DNA from: Persicirhabdus sediminis
GTDB lineage: Bacteria > Verrucomicrobiota > Verrucomicrobiia > Verrucomicrobiales > Akkermansiaceae
Direction: 5' to 3'
DNA: 64,000 nucleotides
Assembly (NCBI RefSeq): GCF_016595495.1
Contig: NZ_JAENIM010000044.1
Location: 1-64,000, forward strand
Part shown: piece after piece, positions 25,562 to 34,174 of the stretch
Layout: every line of letters begins with the position of its first letter
Numbering within the stretch: position 1 is the stretch's first letter
Notes under the pieces: model-generated
Database searches by the model: none
Told to the model about the DNA's origin: nothing
The model's input: the letters and a program-made list of their open reading frames with translations, nothing else
Made by a program: the position numbers and the translations under genes

Positions 25562-27154
25562 TTACCAATCATCCGCCTGAACCTGCTTCTCTTCATCTCC
25601 CGGTAGGGTGAAAGTTTTCATAGGCCAGCCATGCGGGGTATTATTCATGTCGCCTGCTAGGTTTGATCTATGTGTTGTATTCATTGTCACCACAAAATCT
25701 CCATTGTCTTTTTTTGTGATGTTGACCGCGGTGCCACCATTAGGAGTTAGAGCTGAAAACTCGATCTTAGTAGATGTAATTTGAACATCATCGGGTTCCG
25801 AATCTGGCTGGAGCTCGTTGATTTCTACCTGTATATTCTGCTGTTGGTAGAATCCATATGGCTGGTTGCTTATTTGCATTTTATGACCAGTCCATGCTTC
25901 TTCATTAGCATCGGAGCTAGTGGCTGAGGGCACGCTGATAGGGCTGGCTCCATCGAGTTCCTTACTATCATTATTAGCGCCCATGAGGCGGAAGGGCGTG
26001 TCTTGAAAACTAACACCCTCACTTTCCGCTAGCAGGATGTCACTAATGATTTGTCGTCTCTGTTCAGGGCTGAGAGTGATATTACCCGAGCTGTCGGTAT
26101 GTGAACTGATTTGGTTGATGAGCTCCATTTGATCCGCTGGAATAGTAGCGAGTTGGCTATATTGGCCGGCAAATGTGCTATTTTTGCTGAACTCATTTTG
26201 CATCAAGTTTTCAATAACCTGCATGCCTCGCTGATCGGCATTGATGGTGAAATTGATGTTTTTGACTGTGGGTGCGATGCTGATGATATCATCTATATTT
26301 TTTTCATAGAAATCTGCGATCATCGCCTCAAGGCTAATGCCCTCAGTACTACCATATTTTTCGGCGTAGGCTTGCTGATAATTTTGTTCAGACATTAGAT
26401 CGAATGAAGAAACCTCTATGTTATCATACTTAACTTTGACATTTATCGGTGTATGAGCGGCATCGAGTTGGTGCTTTTCGATAGAAAAAGCAGCTGGATC
26501 TAAGCCCGTTAGCTGGCTGAAAATTTCCTCTAGCGATTTGCCATGGTTTTCTTCTTCGCGCAGCTCGGCTCTGAGTTTTTCTTCCAGCAAATCTAGCAGG
26601 TTGCTGTGGTGACTCATTTCTACTTTTCTGAGCATTCCATCGCTGGCGATCTCAGTGAATTTCAGCTCAGCTTGATCGATCACTACGTGCATGCCAGCGG
26701 CGCCAGCTAGAAGCTGGATGGAGCGATCCAGCGCGTGTGAATGGAGTTTGAGCGAGTGGATGAATAGCGGTTCACCTTCGATGTCGATTTTGAAGCGGAT
26801 TGGTCTTTCGCCGGTATTTTTGCAGACTTCAAAATATTGATTTTCCAGCTGGCGAATGGCTTCTAGCAGGCTGACATTTTCAAAAGTCATGCCGGGTAGG
26901 TAGAAATATTTCAGTTCGTCTTTTTGGTGGCTAGCGTTGACGCGAGCTCGTTTGCTGGACTCGCTGGTGCGTTTGCTAGCGAGCTGGTTCTGGCTATCTG
27001 CACTCGCGTCGCCTGATGATTTGATGGAGAAGCGTGAGTATAACCAGTCGGCCCATGGGGACAGTGGTGAGATAGCGATGCTGAAGGTGAAAACCAGCAG
27101 GGCAAGTAGGTAATAGAGGCGTTTTTTTGTGAGAGATGAGGAATGAGCTGACAC
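25562..27154 (-). CDS. Membrane-anchored exported protein with STN/secretin-N-like segment
   Basis: A 530-residue protein with one N-terminal membrane segment (residues about 12-33, YYLLALLVFTFSIAISPLSP). Around residues 90-170 it has the pattern seen in short N-terminal domains of secretins and TonB receptors: LPGMTFENVSLLEAIRQLE, then a strand, then LKLHSHALDRSIQLLAGAAG and VVIDQAELKFTEI. The rest is mixed alpha/beta and then low-complexity polar sequence ending in beta strands. The domain link is by pattern only. A 73-base gap separates it from the nuclease gene upstream on the same strand, so they could be cotranscribed. Confidence 0.75.
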   Translation of the reverse strand: MSAHSSSLTKKRLYYLLALLVFTFSIAISPLSPWADWLYSRFSIKSSGDASADSQNQLASKRTSESSKRARVNASHQKDELKYFYLPGMTFENVSLLEAIRQLENQYFEVCKNTGERPIRFKIDIEGEPLFIHSLKLHSHALDRSIQLLAGAAGMHVVIDQAELKFTEIASDGMLRKVEMSHHSNLLDLLEEKLRAELREEENHGKSLEEIFSQLTGLDPAAFSIEKHQLDAAHTPINVKVKYDNIEVSSFDLMSEQNYQQAYAEKYGSTEGISLEAMIADFYEKNIDDIISIAPTVKNINFTINADQRGMQVIENLMQNEFSKNSTFAGQYSQLATIPADQMELINQISSHTDSSGNITLSPEQRRQIISDILLAESEGVSFQDTPFRLMGANNDSKELDGASPISVPSATSSDANEEAWTGHKMQISNQPYGFYQQQNIQVEINELQPDSEPDDVQITSTKIEFSALTPNGGTAVNITKKDNGDFVVTMNTTHRSNLAGDMNNTPHGWPMKTFTLPGDEEKQVQADDW

Positions 27155-27227
27155 GTCAGCAAAACTAACTGTTTGATCTATCTTGTGAAGATTATTCTGC
27201 AGTTAGTGATCGAAGCCAGACTGCTCT

Positions 27228-27857
27228 TTACCCTCCGCAGATGCCGCAGGCTTTGCCTTCTGAGGCGGTGCACGCGCGTCCGCGTTTGGTTTTTTTGTAC
27301 CATTTGCAGCTGGAGTTGTGGCGCGACCCTGAGCTGGTATTGAGCCAGTAGGTCGTTGGGCCAGCTGGCTGGGTAGTTTTGTTAGCGGCTGGTTTTTTCT
27401 TTTTCAGCTGGCGGAATTCCCATGGCGCGATGGGATTATCGTCGGCCCACAGCCCGAGTTTGTTAGCGCGAGCTGATTTTTCTAATCGCGCGATCTCAGG
27501 TGATTTGTCGTATTGCAGGTAATGCCACGCCCAGCCATTGGCGACGAGCCAGTGGTTGATGTTTTCGCCATCTAGCATGATGGTGCCTATCGACCTGCCA
27601 TAGCGGTCTTTGCTGGTGACATTGACCTGCACGGTTTTGCCGGCAATGCGTCCAGCTAGCGCTTGTTTGGCTTTGTTGCCATACGCTTGGTTAGACTCTG
27701 GTGCGTCGATGCCAGCGAGGCGGATTTTCACCTGCGTGCTGCCATTGAGCACGGTAACCGTATCGGCATCGGCTATTCTAACGACTGGTCCGTAGAGTGA
27801 ATTTGCCAGCGCTGGCTGGACCAGCATGATGACCATGAGAAGGATGAAAATGCGCAT
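27228..27857 (-). CDS. Exported thermonuclease-like (SNase) nuclease with Cys-rich tail
   Basis: A 209-residue protein with a signal peptide (1-18) and an SNase domain (about 20-150). The catalytic residues of the staphylococcal family are conserved with correct spacing: R46 and E54 in IRLAGIDAPES and R88 in DRYGR. The calcium-binding aspartates DADTVTV are present. A linker rich in lysine, proline and alanine leads to a C-terminal module with HNSSCKWYKKTKRGRAC and ACGICGG, a four-cysteine motif that may bind a metal. It likely degrades extracellular DNA or RNA. Confidence 0.92.
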   Translation of the reverse strand: MRIFILLMVIMLVQPALANSLYGPVVRIADADTVTVLNGSTQVKIRLAGIDAPESNQAYGNKAKQALAGRIAGKTVQVNVTSKDRYGRSIGTIMLDGENINHWLVANGWAWHYLQYDKSPEIARLEKSARANKLGLWADDNPIAPWEFRQLKKKKPAANKTTQPAGPTTYWLNTSSGSRHNSSCKWYKKTKRGRACTASEGKACGICGG

Positions 27858-28049
27858 GGCTGCGGCATAACTGAGATGCGTGCATTAGGGAAGTCATGGC
27901 TGAGCGAGTTTCTCGTCAATGGCAAAAAGCACAGCTAGAAGCTAGGTCAAGCTTGGTGTTAGTGATTGGCTATCACGGTTATTTTTGAGCATTAGCTAAA
28001 TTTCTTTTCAGCTGACGTAAGATTCCCGCTATAAGCTCGTTATCATAAC

Positions 28050-28937
28050 ATGCGACAATTTTTAGATAGATCAGCAAAGGCTATTGGCTTGCTGTGCGTG
28101 AATATCGCGCTGTGCTCTAATGGCATGGCAGAAGAGGGGTCAAAGATGATCTCTCCTGCTCCAGGAAGCCAGCTCACAGGCAAAGGAGACACTTTTAAAT
28201 GGACGCAAGCACAAGGTGACTCAGGAGGCATTGGTGGCTGGTTAGACATCAGCATTGTTAAGCCGGAAGCTGATGACGTTTATAGCAAAGAGTTTGAAGC
28301 GACGCTTGTTAGCGTGACGGTCGATGATCTACCAACTGATAAGCCAGTTTATGTGACGCTAGTTAGTTACAACATGGTGGATGATGTTTTCACCAAAACC
28401 TATACTTATAACGTGGCTGAAAAGCCTGCGGATGAGCAGTTTGCAATCAAGGTGAATGCTAGCGGACGTGTGGCTGAAATTGTTTCTCCAGAATGGTTTG
28501 TAGCGACTCGCACGACTATGGATAGCGCTGCTGCGCAGGCCATCTGTAGCGAGCTTTATAAAAACTTTAGTGATCAGTTTGGTTTTATCTATATTGTTAG
28601 TAATCAATCTGCTAGCTCGGGCAAGGCGGCAGAATATCATGCTGTGGCCATGAATGGCGGCGCAACGACATTTGGCTCCGCAGGTAAACTTCAAGGTGTG
28701 GTGCATGTGAAAAAAGCTGATGGACTGCTTAGCTCGCCAAGTTTGCACGAGATGCAGAAGTTAGCTGGCGTGGCTGAGGTGGATTTGAAGTCAGCCAATG
28801 TGCTCTACTTGGTGCTCACAGATCAATCGCTGAGCGAGGCTGAGCTGAAGCAGCAGGATGACGCTGTGGTTAAGTTTGCGAGCCAGCATGCTGGTATCGT
28901 TGTGGGTCAGCTGGAAGCGGCCCGAACTACTAAGTAA
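28050..28937 (+). CDS. Secreted protein, degenerate paralogue of the 29261 metalloprotease-like protein
   Basis: A 295-residue exported protein. After the signal peptide it has a beta-sandwich domain (SKMISPAPGSQLTGKGDTFKW to LPTDKPVYVTLVSYNM) found in many secreted proteins. It then matches the protein at 29261 along VNASGRVAEIVSPEWFVATR, DQFGFIYIVSNQ and GSAGKLQGVVHVKK. The zinc-site region reads HEMQK (H233-K237) where the partner has HELMH, and the roughly 150 residues after it are missing; the two align again at NVLYLVLTDQSLSE. It is therefore probably not an active peptidase. A terminator follows. Confidence 0.85.
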   Translation: MRQFLDRSAKAIGLLCVNIALCSNGMAEEGSKMISPAPGSQLTGKGDTFKWTQAQGDSGGIGGWLDISIVKPEADDVYSKEFEATLVSVTVDDLPTDKPVYVTLVSYNMVDDVFTKTYTYNVAEKPADEQFAIKVNASGRVAEIVSPEWFVATRTTMDSAAAQAICSELYKNFSDQFGFIYIVSNQSASSGKAAEYHAVAMNGGATTFGSAGKLQGVVHVKKADGLLSSPSLHEMQKLAGVAEVDLKSANVLYLVLTDQSLSEAELKQQDDAVVKFASQHAGIVVGQLEAARTTK

Positions 28938-28960
28938 GTGTCTATTTATTAATTTCATCA

Positions 28961-28997
28961 AAGTGCTCCAGCTCAATCAGCTGGGGCACTTTTTTTG
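28961..28997 (+). terminator. Terminator after the degenerate paralogue
   Basis: AAGTGCTCCAGCT (28961-28973) pairs with AGCTGGGGCACTT (28979-28991), with one mismatch, followed by a T run. Confidence 0.92.
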
Positions 28998-29260
28998 GCT
29001 GTGAAATGGTGGTCTCAGCTGTATGGAGCATGTTTATTACCATTCTTCCTGTTAACTCGCAGAAATGGTTTTGCTCTAGATGGGGGGATATTGGTCGAGT
29101 TCTACGTGGTTTTAGATGAATTCTAGCTGATTTCGTGACCACAATATTTGCTTATTTAGGCATCCTGTTGACCTATATCGATTGGACAAAATATGCGCAC
29201 TTCCATCAATTTGGATAAATCTCTAATTTGTAAGGTCAAGATTTTCTCTTGCAATAAGTT

Positions 29261-30829
29261 ATGAAAGTTAGAGGTCAATTAAGAGTTTATTCGCTGGGCG
29301 TAATTCGTTTGTTATTTGTGTATTTTGCCACGGCATCGATATTGTGGTCAGCTGGCGCATCGAAGATGATCAGCCCAGAACCAGGGAGCCAGCTGAAGGG
29401 AACGACAGATACTTTTACCTGGAATGTGGGTGATGGTGATATTGCCGTTGATGTGAGCGCCAAGCGCCAAGGATCGTCAGATTTACACTCAGGCTATTAT
29501 GCTGAAGGGACTATTGGTATTAAGCTATCTGGTTTGCCGACGGATAAGGTTGTTTATGTAACCCTAACGACTATTGGGGATGATAATGTTTATGTGAAAA
29601 ATTATATATTCAATGACCCTAACTATGAGACTCCTGAGCCTGAACCTCTGCCTAATGATTATACGATTAAAATCAATGATAGCGGGCGGGTAGCTGAGAT
29701 GGTGGCGCCTACTTGGTTTGCCGCTACGCAGGAACGAATGGATGCTGAGGCAGCGAAGGCGTTGACCCAGCGAATCTATCAGGAGTTTGAGGACCAATTT
29801 GATTTCATCTACATCGTCAGCAACCAGACAGATGCTAACAATACGTATTCAGGTTTATTTTTCAACGTAGCGAACGACATCGAAGGATTGGGTTTGAACA
29901 CCTTTGACGATACGGAGGAGTACGGATCCGCTGGCAAACTTCAGGGATTGATCCATTTGAAAAAATACAATGGTCTGGTGAGTGGCCCAGGCTTGCATGA
30001 GTTGATGCACAACTGGGGTGCCTTTATTGATGTTTTGGTTAATAACGATATGTACAGTCACTGGGGGTATAGTAACGCAGGTGGTCAGTTAGGTGGCTGG
30101 AAACCTGGATCGTTAGAAGATTTGGGTAACGGAAATTATAGAGCTAAGGATGTTTATTCCGATGCCTTTGATGGTTTTGGAGTTTATGCAAATGGTGGCA
30201 ATTCCGTGCCATATAGTCGCTTGGAGCTCTACCTAATGGGGCTGTTAAATAAAGGACAGGTGAACCAAGATATTAAAGTAGCTAGAGGGGTAACGCAGAC
30301 AAGTGGGCAATACTATAAAGGGGAATTTTCTGCTGATAGTATCGATACTTATACCATGGACGATATCGTCGCCTCAGCTGGTGCGCGCTCGCCTAACAAA
30401 AACAATTCCCAGAAACAATTTGATGTTCTCTACGTGGTGCTGACGGACTCACCGCTGAGTGAGTCTGACTGGAGCTACCACGATGCTGCGGTGGCGCAGT
30501 TTGGCAATCCAGCTAACGATTCTTTTTCTAGCTATAATTTCTACGAGGCTACAGGTGGCCGCGCGACGCTGGTGATGGATAACCTAGGCGGTGCGTATGA
30601 TCCGGAGATGAAAGAGGTCAAGCTGGCGATCGATAAGGCATCCACTGGCAATGTGGAAGTTTCTGCCTTCACCGATAAAAATGCCGAGTACGTGCTGCAG
30701 TATAGTAGCAATTTGATAAATTGGACAGAGGCAGTTAGAGAGCAAGGAAGTGGTGGTCGTAAGCCATTTACTCACCGTCCATCTGGCGCCGAGAAGATGT
30801 TTTATCGATTAGTCAAAGAAGAGCCGTAA
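29261..30829 (+). CDS. Secreted HExxH metalloprotease-like protein
   Basis: A 522-residue exported protein. Order: signal peptide (about 1-30), beta-sandwich domain (SKMISPEPGSQLKGTTDTFTW to LPTDKVVYVTLTTIG), a central domain with the zinc-peptidase motif H246-E-L-M-H250 (GLHELMHNWG), a segment with SRLELYLMGLL, and a C-terminal beta domain (AEYVLQYSSNLINWTE to KMFYRLV) common at the ends of exported verrucomicrobial proteins. A third zinc ligand cannot be named with certainty. Substrate unknown. It sits just downstream of its shortened paralogue, each with its own transcription signals. Confidence 0.85.
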   Translation: MKVRGQLRVYSLGVIRLLFVYFATASILWSAGASKMISPEPGSQLKGTTDTFTWNVGDGDIAVDVSAKRQGSSDLHSGYYAEGTIGIKLSGLPTDKVVYVTLTTIGDDNVYVKNYIFNDPNYETPEPEPLPNDYTIKINDSGRVAEMVAPTWFAATQERMDAEAAKALTQRIYQEFEDQFDFIYIVSNQTDANNTYSGLFFNVANDIEGLGLNTFDDTEEYGSAGKLQGLIHLKKYNGLVSGPGLHELMHNWGAFIDVLVNNDMYSHWGYSNAGGQLGGWKPGSLEDLGNGNYRAKDVYSDAFDGFGVYANGGNSVPYSRLELYLMGLLNKGQVNQDIKVARGVTQTSGQYYKGEFSADSIDTYTMDDIVASAGARSPNKNNSQKQFDVLYVVLTDSPLSESDWSYHDAAVAQFGNPANDSFSSYNFYEATGGRATLVMDNLGGAYDPEMKEVKLAIDKASTGNVEVSAFTDKNAEYVLQYSSNLINWTEAVREQGSGGRKPFTHRPSGAEKMFYRLVKEEP

Positions 30830-30876
30830 GCTATGGGGTGGGCGGGACCCCAGCTTCCCGCTAAGTAGTGTCATAG

Positions 30877-30894
30877 AAGGGCAAATTTGCCCTT
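30877..30894. other. 18-bp perfect palindrome
   Basis: AAGGGCAAATTTGCCCTT is perfectly self-complementary. It lies 48 bases after the metalloprotease-like gene and 64 bases before the VOC gene start. It could be a weak terminator (no T-tract) or a regulator site for the VOC gene. Confidence 0.5.
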
Positions 30895-30957
30895 AATAGC
30901 GATTGCATGTCTGTATCGATGTCCTACCTTGGGCCTAGGTTTTACAACGATCTTACG

Positions 30958-31335
30958 ATGATACATTTTTTACACACACGGATACGGGTGGCAGACATGG
31001 AGGCGTCGATTGCCTTTTATTTGCAGTTGGGGTTTGAGCTTGGTGAACAGAAAGATTCTCCAGCTGGCAATAAGTTGGCATTTTTGCATTTGCCGGGAAA
31101 TGAGCATTTTCTCGAGCTTTGCTGGTCGCCCGACTACGAGGTAGCAGTGCCCGAAGATCTCATGCACACAGCGGTGGGCGTGCAGGACATTATCAGCTAC
31201 TGCGATAAGCTGGAAAATGCGGGCATTGAAATCTGGCCAAGTGCATGGCGTGAGAAGTTTAGCAGCGGTAAGCGCAAGATGGCGTTTGTGACGGATCCGG
31301 ATGGATATGAGGTAGAAATATTGGAGCGCTCGTAA
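30958..31335 (+). CDS. VOC family (glyoxalase I-like) protein
   Basis: A 125-residue vicinal-oxygen-chelate protein most similar to lactoylglutathione lyase, which isomerises the glutathione adduct of methylglyoxal. The start FLHTRIRVADMEASIAFYLQ is typical. Candidate metal ligands are H in FLHTRI, E in HFLELCW, H in DLMHTAVGV and E in GYEVEILE. The open frame begins 51 bases earlier, but the ATG at 30958 fits the family start. Other VOC enzymes cannot be excluded. Confidence 0.88.
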   Translation: MIHFLHTRIRVADMEASIAFYLQLGFELGEQKDSPAGNKLAFLHLPGNEHFLELCWSPDYEVAVPEDLMHTAVGVQDIISYCDKLENAGIEIWPSAWREKFSSGKRKMAFVTDPDGYEVEILERS

Positions 31336-31501
31336 CGCTTTGATAATCAGCGGGTGGATTTGCTTGAGGTTTCATTCAAACTGCTGATTTATTTTTCGTG
31401 AAAACATCTCGAAAAAGCAGGTTGAGGGTGCAAGTTTGCCCATTGATAATCAGTAATCATAGCACTGCATTAGCAGTCTTTGGTTGTAATAGAGTAAATC
31501 G

Positions 31502-32881
31502 ATGAAGTGGATATTGCCCATAACTTGTCTGAGTTTGTTCGCCTGTACGGTGAGCGAGCCACCTGTGGCTGGTATTGAGCGCGTGGACATTCCTAGTGAA
31601 TGGTCCAGTGCTGGTAAGGGGCAGTCGAAAAAAATATCCACTGGCTGGGTGAGTGATTTTCGCGATCCCCAGCTCACCAAGCTGGTCAATGAGGCGATGA
31701 ATGCCAACCCCGATGTGCTCGCCACCGCTCAGCGGCTGCGAGTGGTAAAAGCCTCATCGGTAAAAGCTGGAGCCAATCGCCAGCCGAATGTGGATGGCTC
31801 ACTCAGCGCCACTGGCCGCCACGACGAAGGTAACTACGATGGCAGCGCCGCGCTGAGCTTCCGCGCTACCTGGGAGGCTGACCTCTGGGGACGCCTGCGT
31901 GATCTGCAATCCGCAGCGGATGCTGATTACTACGCGGCTCAGGCGGATCTGCGTTCAGCTAGATTATCTCTAGCAGCCAATACCGCTCGCTCATGGTACC
32001 AGCTAATTTCCGCAGAAGAGAGCCTCGAGCTGGCTCGCATCACGCTGGATAGTTACCAGAAAAATTTACGTATCATCTCGCGCAACTACCGCGCGGGTGA
32101 TCCAAGTACCCGAGTCATTCACGTCCAGCTGGCGCGCACTAACGTCTACAGCACCGAGCAGCGCATGCGCTCACAGACACGAGCTAGAGATGATGCGCGC
32201 AGGTCTCTCGAGACATTGTTAGGGCGCTATCCTGCGGCAAAATTATCATCACCAAAAAGCCTACCATCTTTCCCTAGAGACATTCCTGTGGGGATGCCAC
32301 TGCAGCTGATAGAGCGTCGGCCTGATCTTGTTGCTGCCCGTGAGGACATCTATGCAGCGGGTATGCGCGCAGATGCCGCGCGCAAAAACCTACTGCCTAA
32401 CTTATCACTCAATGCCAGCGTGGGGCAAAACTCTAGCGATCTAGCAAAACTGCTGGACCCATCAACACTGGCTAGCCAAGTGGGCGCAAACCTTGCCGCT
32501 CCGCTATACGATGCCGGCTCGCGCCGCGCTGATGTAGACGCTGCAGCTGGTCGTTACCAAGCGCAAATTCATACTTATGTTAGCCGCTCGCTGAATGCAT
32601 TCCGCGAAGTGGAAAATTATCTAGCAGCTGAAACTTCACTTCGTGAGCAGGAAGAATTTCTCCTCAAAGAAGTAGAGCAGGCTGCACTGGCGGAAAAGCA
32701 AGCTGAGCGCGATTACGCTCAGGGCATTGATGGAGCAGACGTATTGAACTTGCTAGAGGCTCAGCGTCGCGCGCTGAATGCTCGCAGTTCTATCATCAGC
32801 CTGCGAAGTCAAAGAATTCAAAACCGTATTAATTTATATTTAGCATTAGGCGGAGATTTTTCCACCCAAGCTTCTAGTTAG
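31502..32881 (+). CDS. Outer-membrane efflux lipoprotein (TolC/OprM type)
   Basis: A 459-residue NodT/OprM-type outer-membrane channel. The lipoprotein signal MKWILPITCLSLFAC points to acylation at C15. Two repeats of the TolC fold are visible (about 55-240 and 255-450), with WEADLWGRLRDLQSAADADY and IERRPDLVAAREDIYAAGMR being family hallmarks. It is the first gene of a three-gene efflux operon; four bases separate it from the adaptor gene. Trimers would form the periplasm-spanning exit duct. Confidence 0.95.
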   Translation: MKWILPITCLSLFACTVSEPPVAGIERVDIPSEWSSAGKGQSKKISTGWVSDFRDPQLTKLVNEAMNANPDVLATAQRLRVVKASSVKAGANRQPNVDGSLSATGRHDEGNYDGSAALSFRATWEADLWGRLRDLQSAADADYYAAQADLRSARLSLAANTARSWYQLISAEESLELARITLDSYQKNLRIISRNYRAGDPSTRVIHVQLARTNVYSTEQRMRSQTRARDDARRSLETLLGRYPAAKLSSPKSLPSFPRDIPVGMPLQLIERRPDLVAAREDIYAAGMRADAARKNLLPNLSLNASVGQNSSDLAKLLDPSTLASQVGANLAAPLYDAGSRRADVDAAAGRYQAQIHTYVSRSLNAFREVENYLAAETSLREQEEFLLKEVEQAALAEKQAERDYAQGIDGADVLNLLEAQRRALNARSSIISLRSQRIQNRINLYLALGGDFSTQASS

Positions 32882-32885
32882 AAAA

Positions 32886-34166
32886 ATGGCGAAAGTATTA
32901 AGAGTTATTTTACCCATCATCGTGCTCATAGCAGGATGGTTTGCTTGGTCCTACCTGTCTGAGGAGCCAAACCAAAAAAAGGGCAAGGCGGCTAAGGTAG
33001 CAGGCGAGAAAAAAGGTGGACCTAGAGGGGCGCCTGGTGGCGGCTCTAAAGGTGGCCGTGGAAAAAGAAGCATCAACGCCACGGTGGTGCCGCTAGAACG
33101 ACAAGACTATCAAATTCATCTGCGCACTCAGGGCGAGGTGCGGGCGACTTACGATGTCGATCTATCAGCTGAGGTGGGAGGCAAGATTTTACATATCGCA
33201 CCAAACTTTGCCGATGGTGCCTTTTTCAAACGTGGTGATGTGCTTGTTGAGCTCGACCCAGCGGACTACCGCACCAATGCCGAGCGCGCGATTGCCAACC
33301 TAGCTAGAGCGCAAACCGCACTGCAGCAAGAGGAGGCGCGCGGTGAGCAGGCATTGCTCAACTGGCAGGATAGTGGATTCGACGGCGAGCCAGGTGAGCT
33401 CGTACTGCGTAAACCACAGCTGCGTGAGGCCATGGCTAGCGTGAAAGCTGCCGAGGCAGATCTCGAGCGCGCTCAGCGCGACCTGCAGCGCACAAAAGTG
33501 CGCGCACCATTTGATGGTCGTGTGAAACAACGGCTTATCGGCATTGGTCAGTCGGTTAGCGGGAATACTGTGTTAGGGGAAATATTTTCTACCGAAACTG
33601 CTGAAGTTAGAGTGCCTCTATCGCTCGACCAGCTGAAGCATTTTGAAATCCCAGGTGAGGGAGGCGTGCCCATTAACAGCGCCCGTGTGAAACTAACGGA
33701 CGCAATCAATACCGACGCTGGCAATGAGTGGTCTGGCTATGTCATTCGCGCTGAAGGACGTCTCAATGAGCGTACTCGCGAGCTCTTTGTCATCATCCGT
33801 GTGGACGATCCATTTGGCCTGAAGAGCGGTCACGCGCCTCTGCGTATCGGCCAGCCAGTAGTAGCTGCCATTGAAGCAAATGTCCTCCAAGGCGTCTATC
33901 AGATCCCCCGCACCTCGCTGACCGGGGTAGATGAAATCATCGTGATTAGAGATGAACGCATCAAGCGGACTAAGTTTTCACCCATCTGGACAGATAGGGA
34001 TAGTTTATTGGTGACCGATGGCTTTGACGCTGGCGATTACCTATGCATCACCAGACTTCGCTACGCTCCAGAAGGCGCTAAGGTGACGATGCGGATGCAT
34101 GAAGAAATTCTCAATGGTGAGAGCAATACAGAGCAGGCCAAGGTCAGCAGCAAAGCTTCTAACTAG
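32886..34166 (+). CDS. RND efflux periplasmic adaptor (membrane fusion protein)
   Basis: A 426-residue adaptor linking pump and channel. It has an N-terminal membrane anchor (about 5-24), then an unusual Lys/Gly/Arg-rich linker (about 32-62). The lipoyl half-motifs flank a coiled-coil hairpin (ERAIANLARAQTALQQEEAR to AAEADLERAQRDLQRTKVRA), followed by the PFDGRVKQRLIGIGQSVSG beta-barrel entry. The organisation is standard for the HlyD/AcrA family. Eight bases separate it from the pump gene. Confidence 0.95.
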   Translation: MAKVLRVILPIIVLIAGWFAWSYLSEEPNQKKGKAAKVAGEKKGGPRGAPGGGSKGGRGKRSINATVVPLERQDYQIHLRTQGEVRATYDVDLSAEVGGKILHIAPNFADGAFFKRGDVLVELDPADYRTNAERAIANLARAQTALQQEEARGEQALLNWQDSGFDGEPGELVLRKPQLREAMASVKAAEADLERAQRDLQRTKVRAPFDGRVKQRLIGIGQSVSGNTVLGEIFSTETAEVRVPLSLDQLKHFEIPGEGGVPINSARVKLTDAINTDAGNEWSGYVIRAEGRLNERTRELFVIIRVDDPFGLKSGHAPLRIGQPVVAAIEANVLQGVYQIPRTSLTGVDEIIVIRDERIKRTKFSPIWTDRDSLLVTDGFDAGDYLCITRLRYAPEGAKVTMRMHEEILNGESNTEQAKVSSKASN

Positions 34167-34174
34167 ATAGATAC

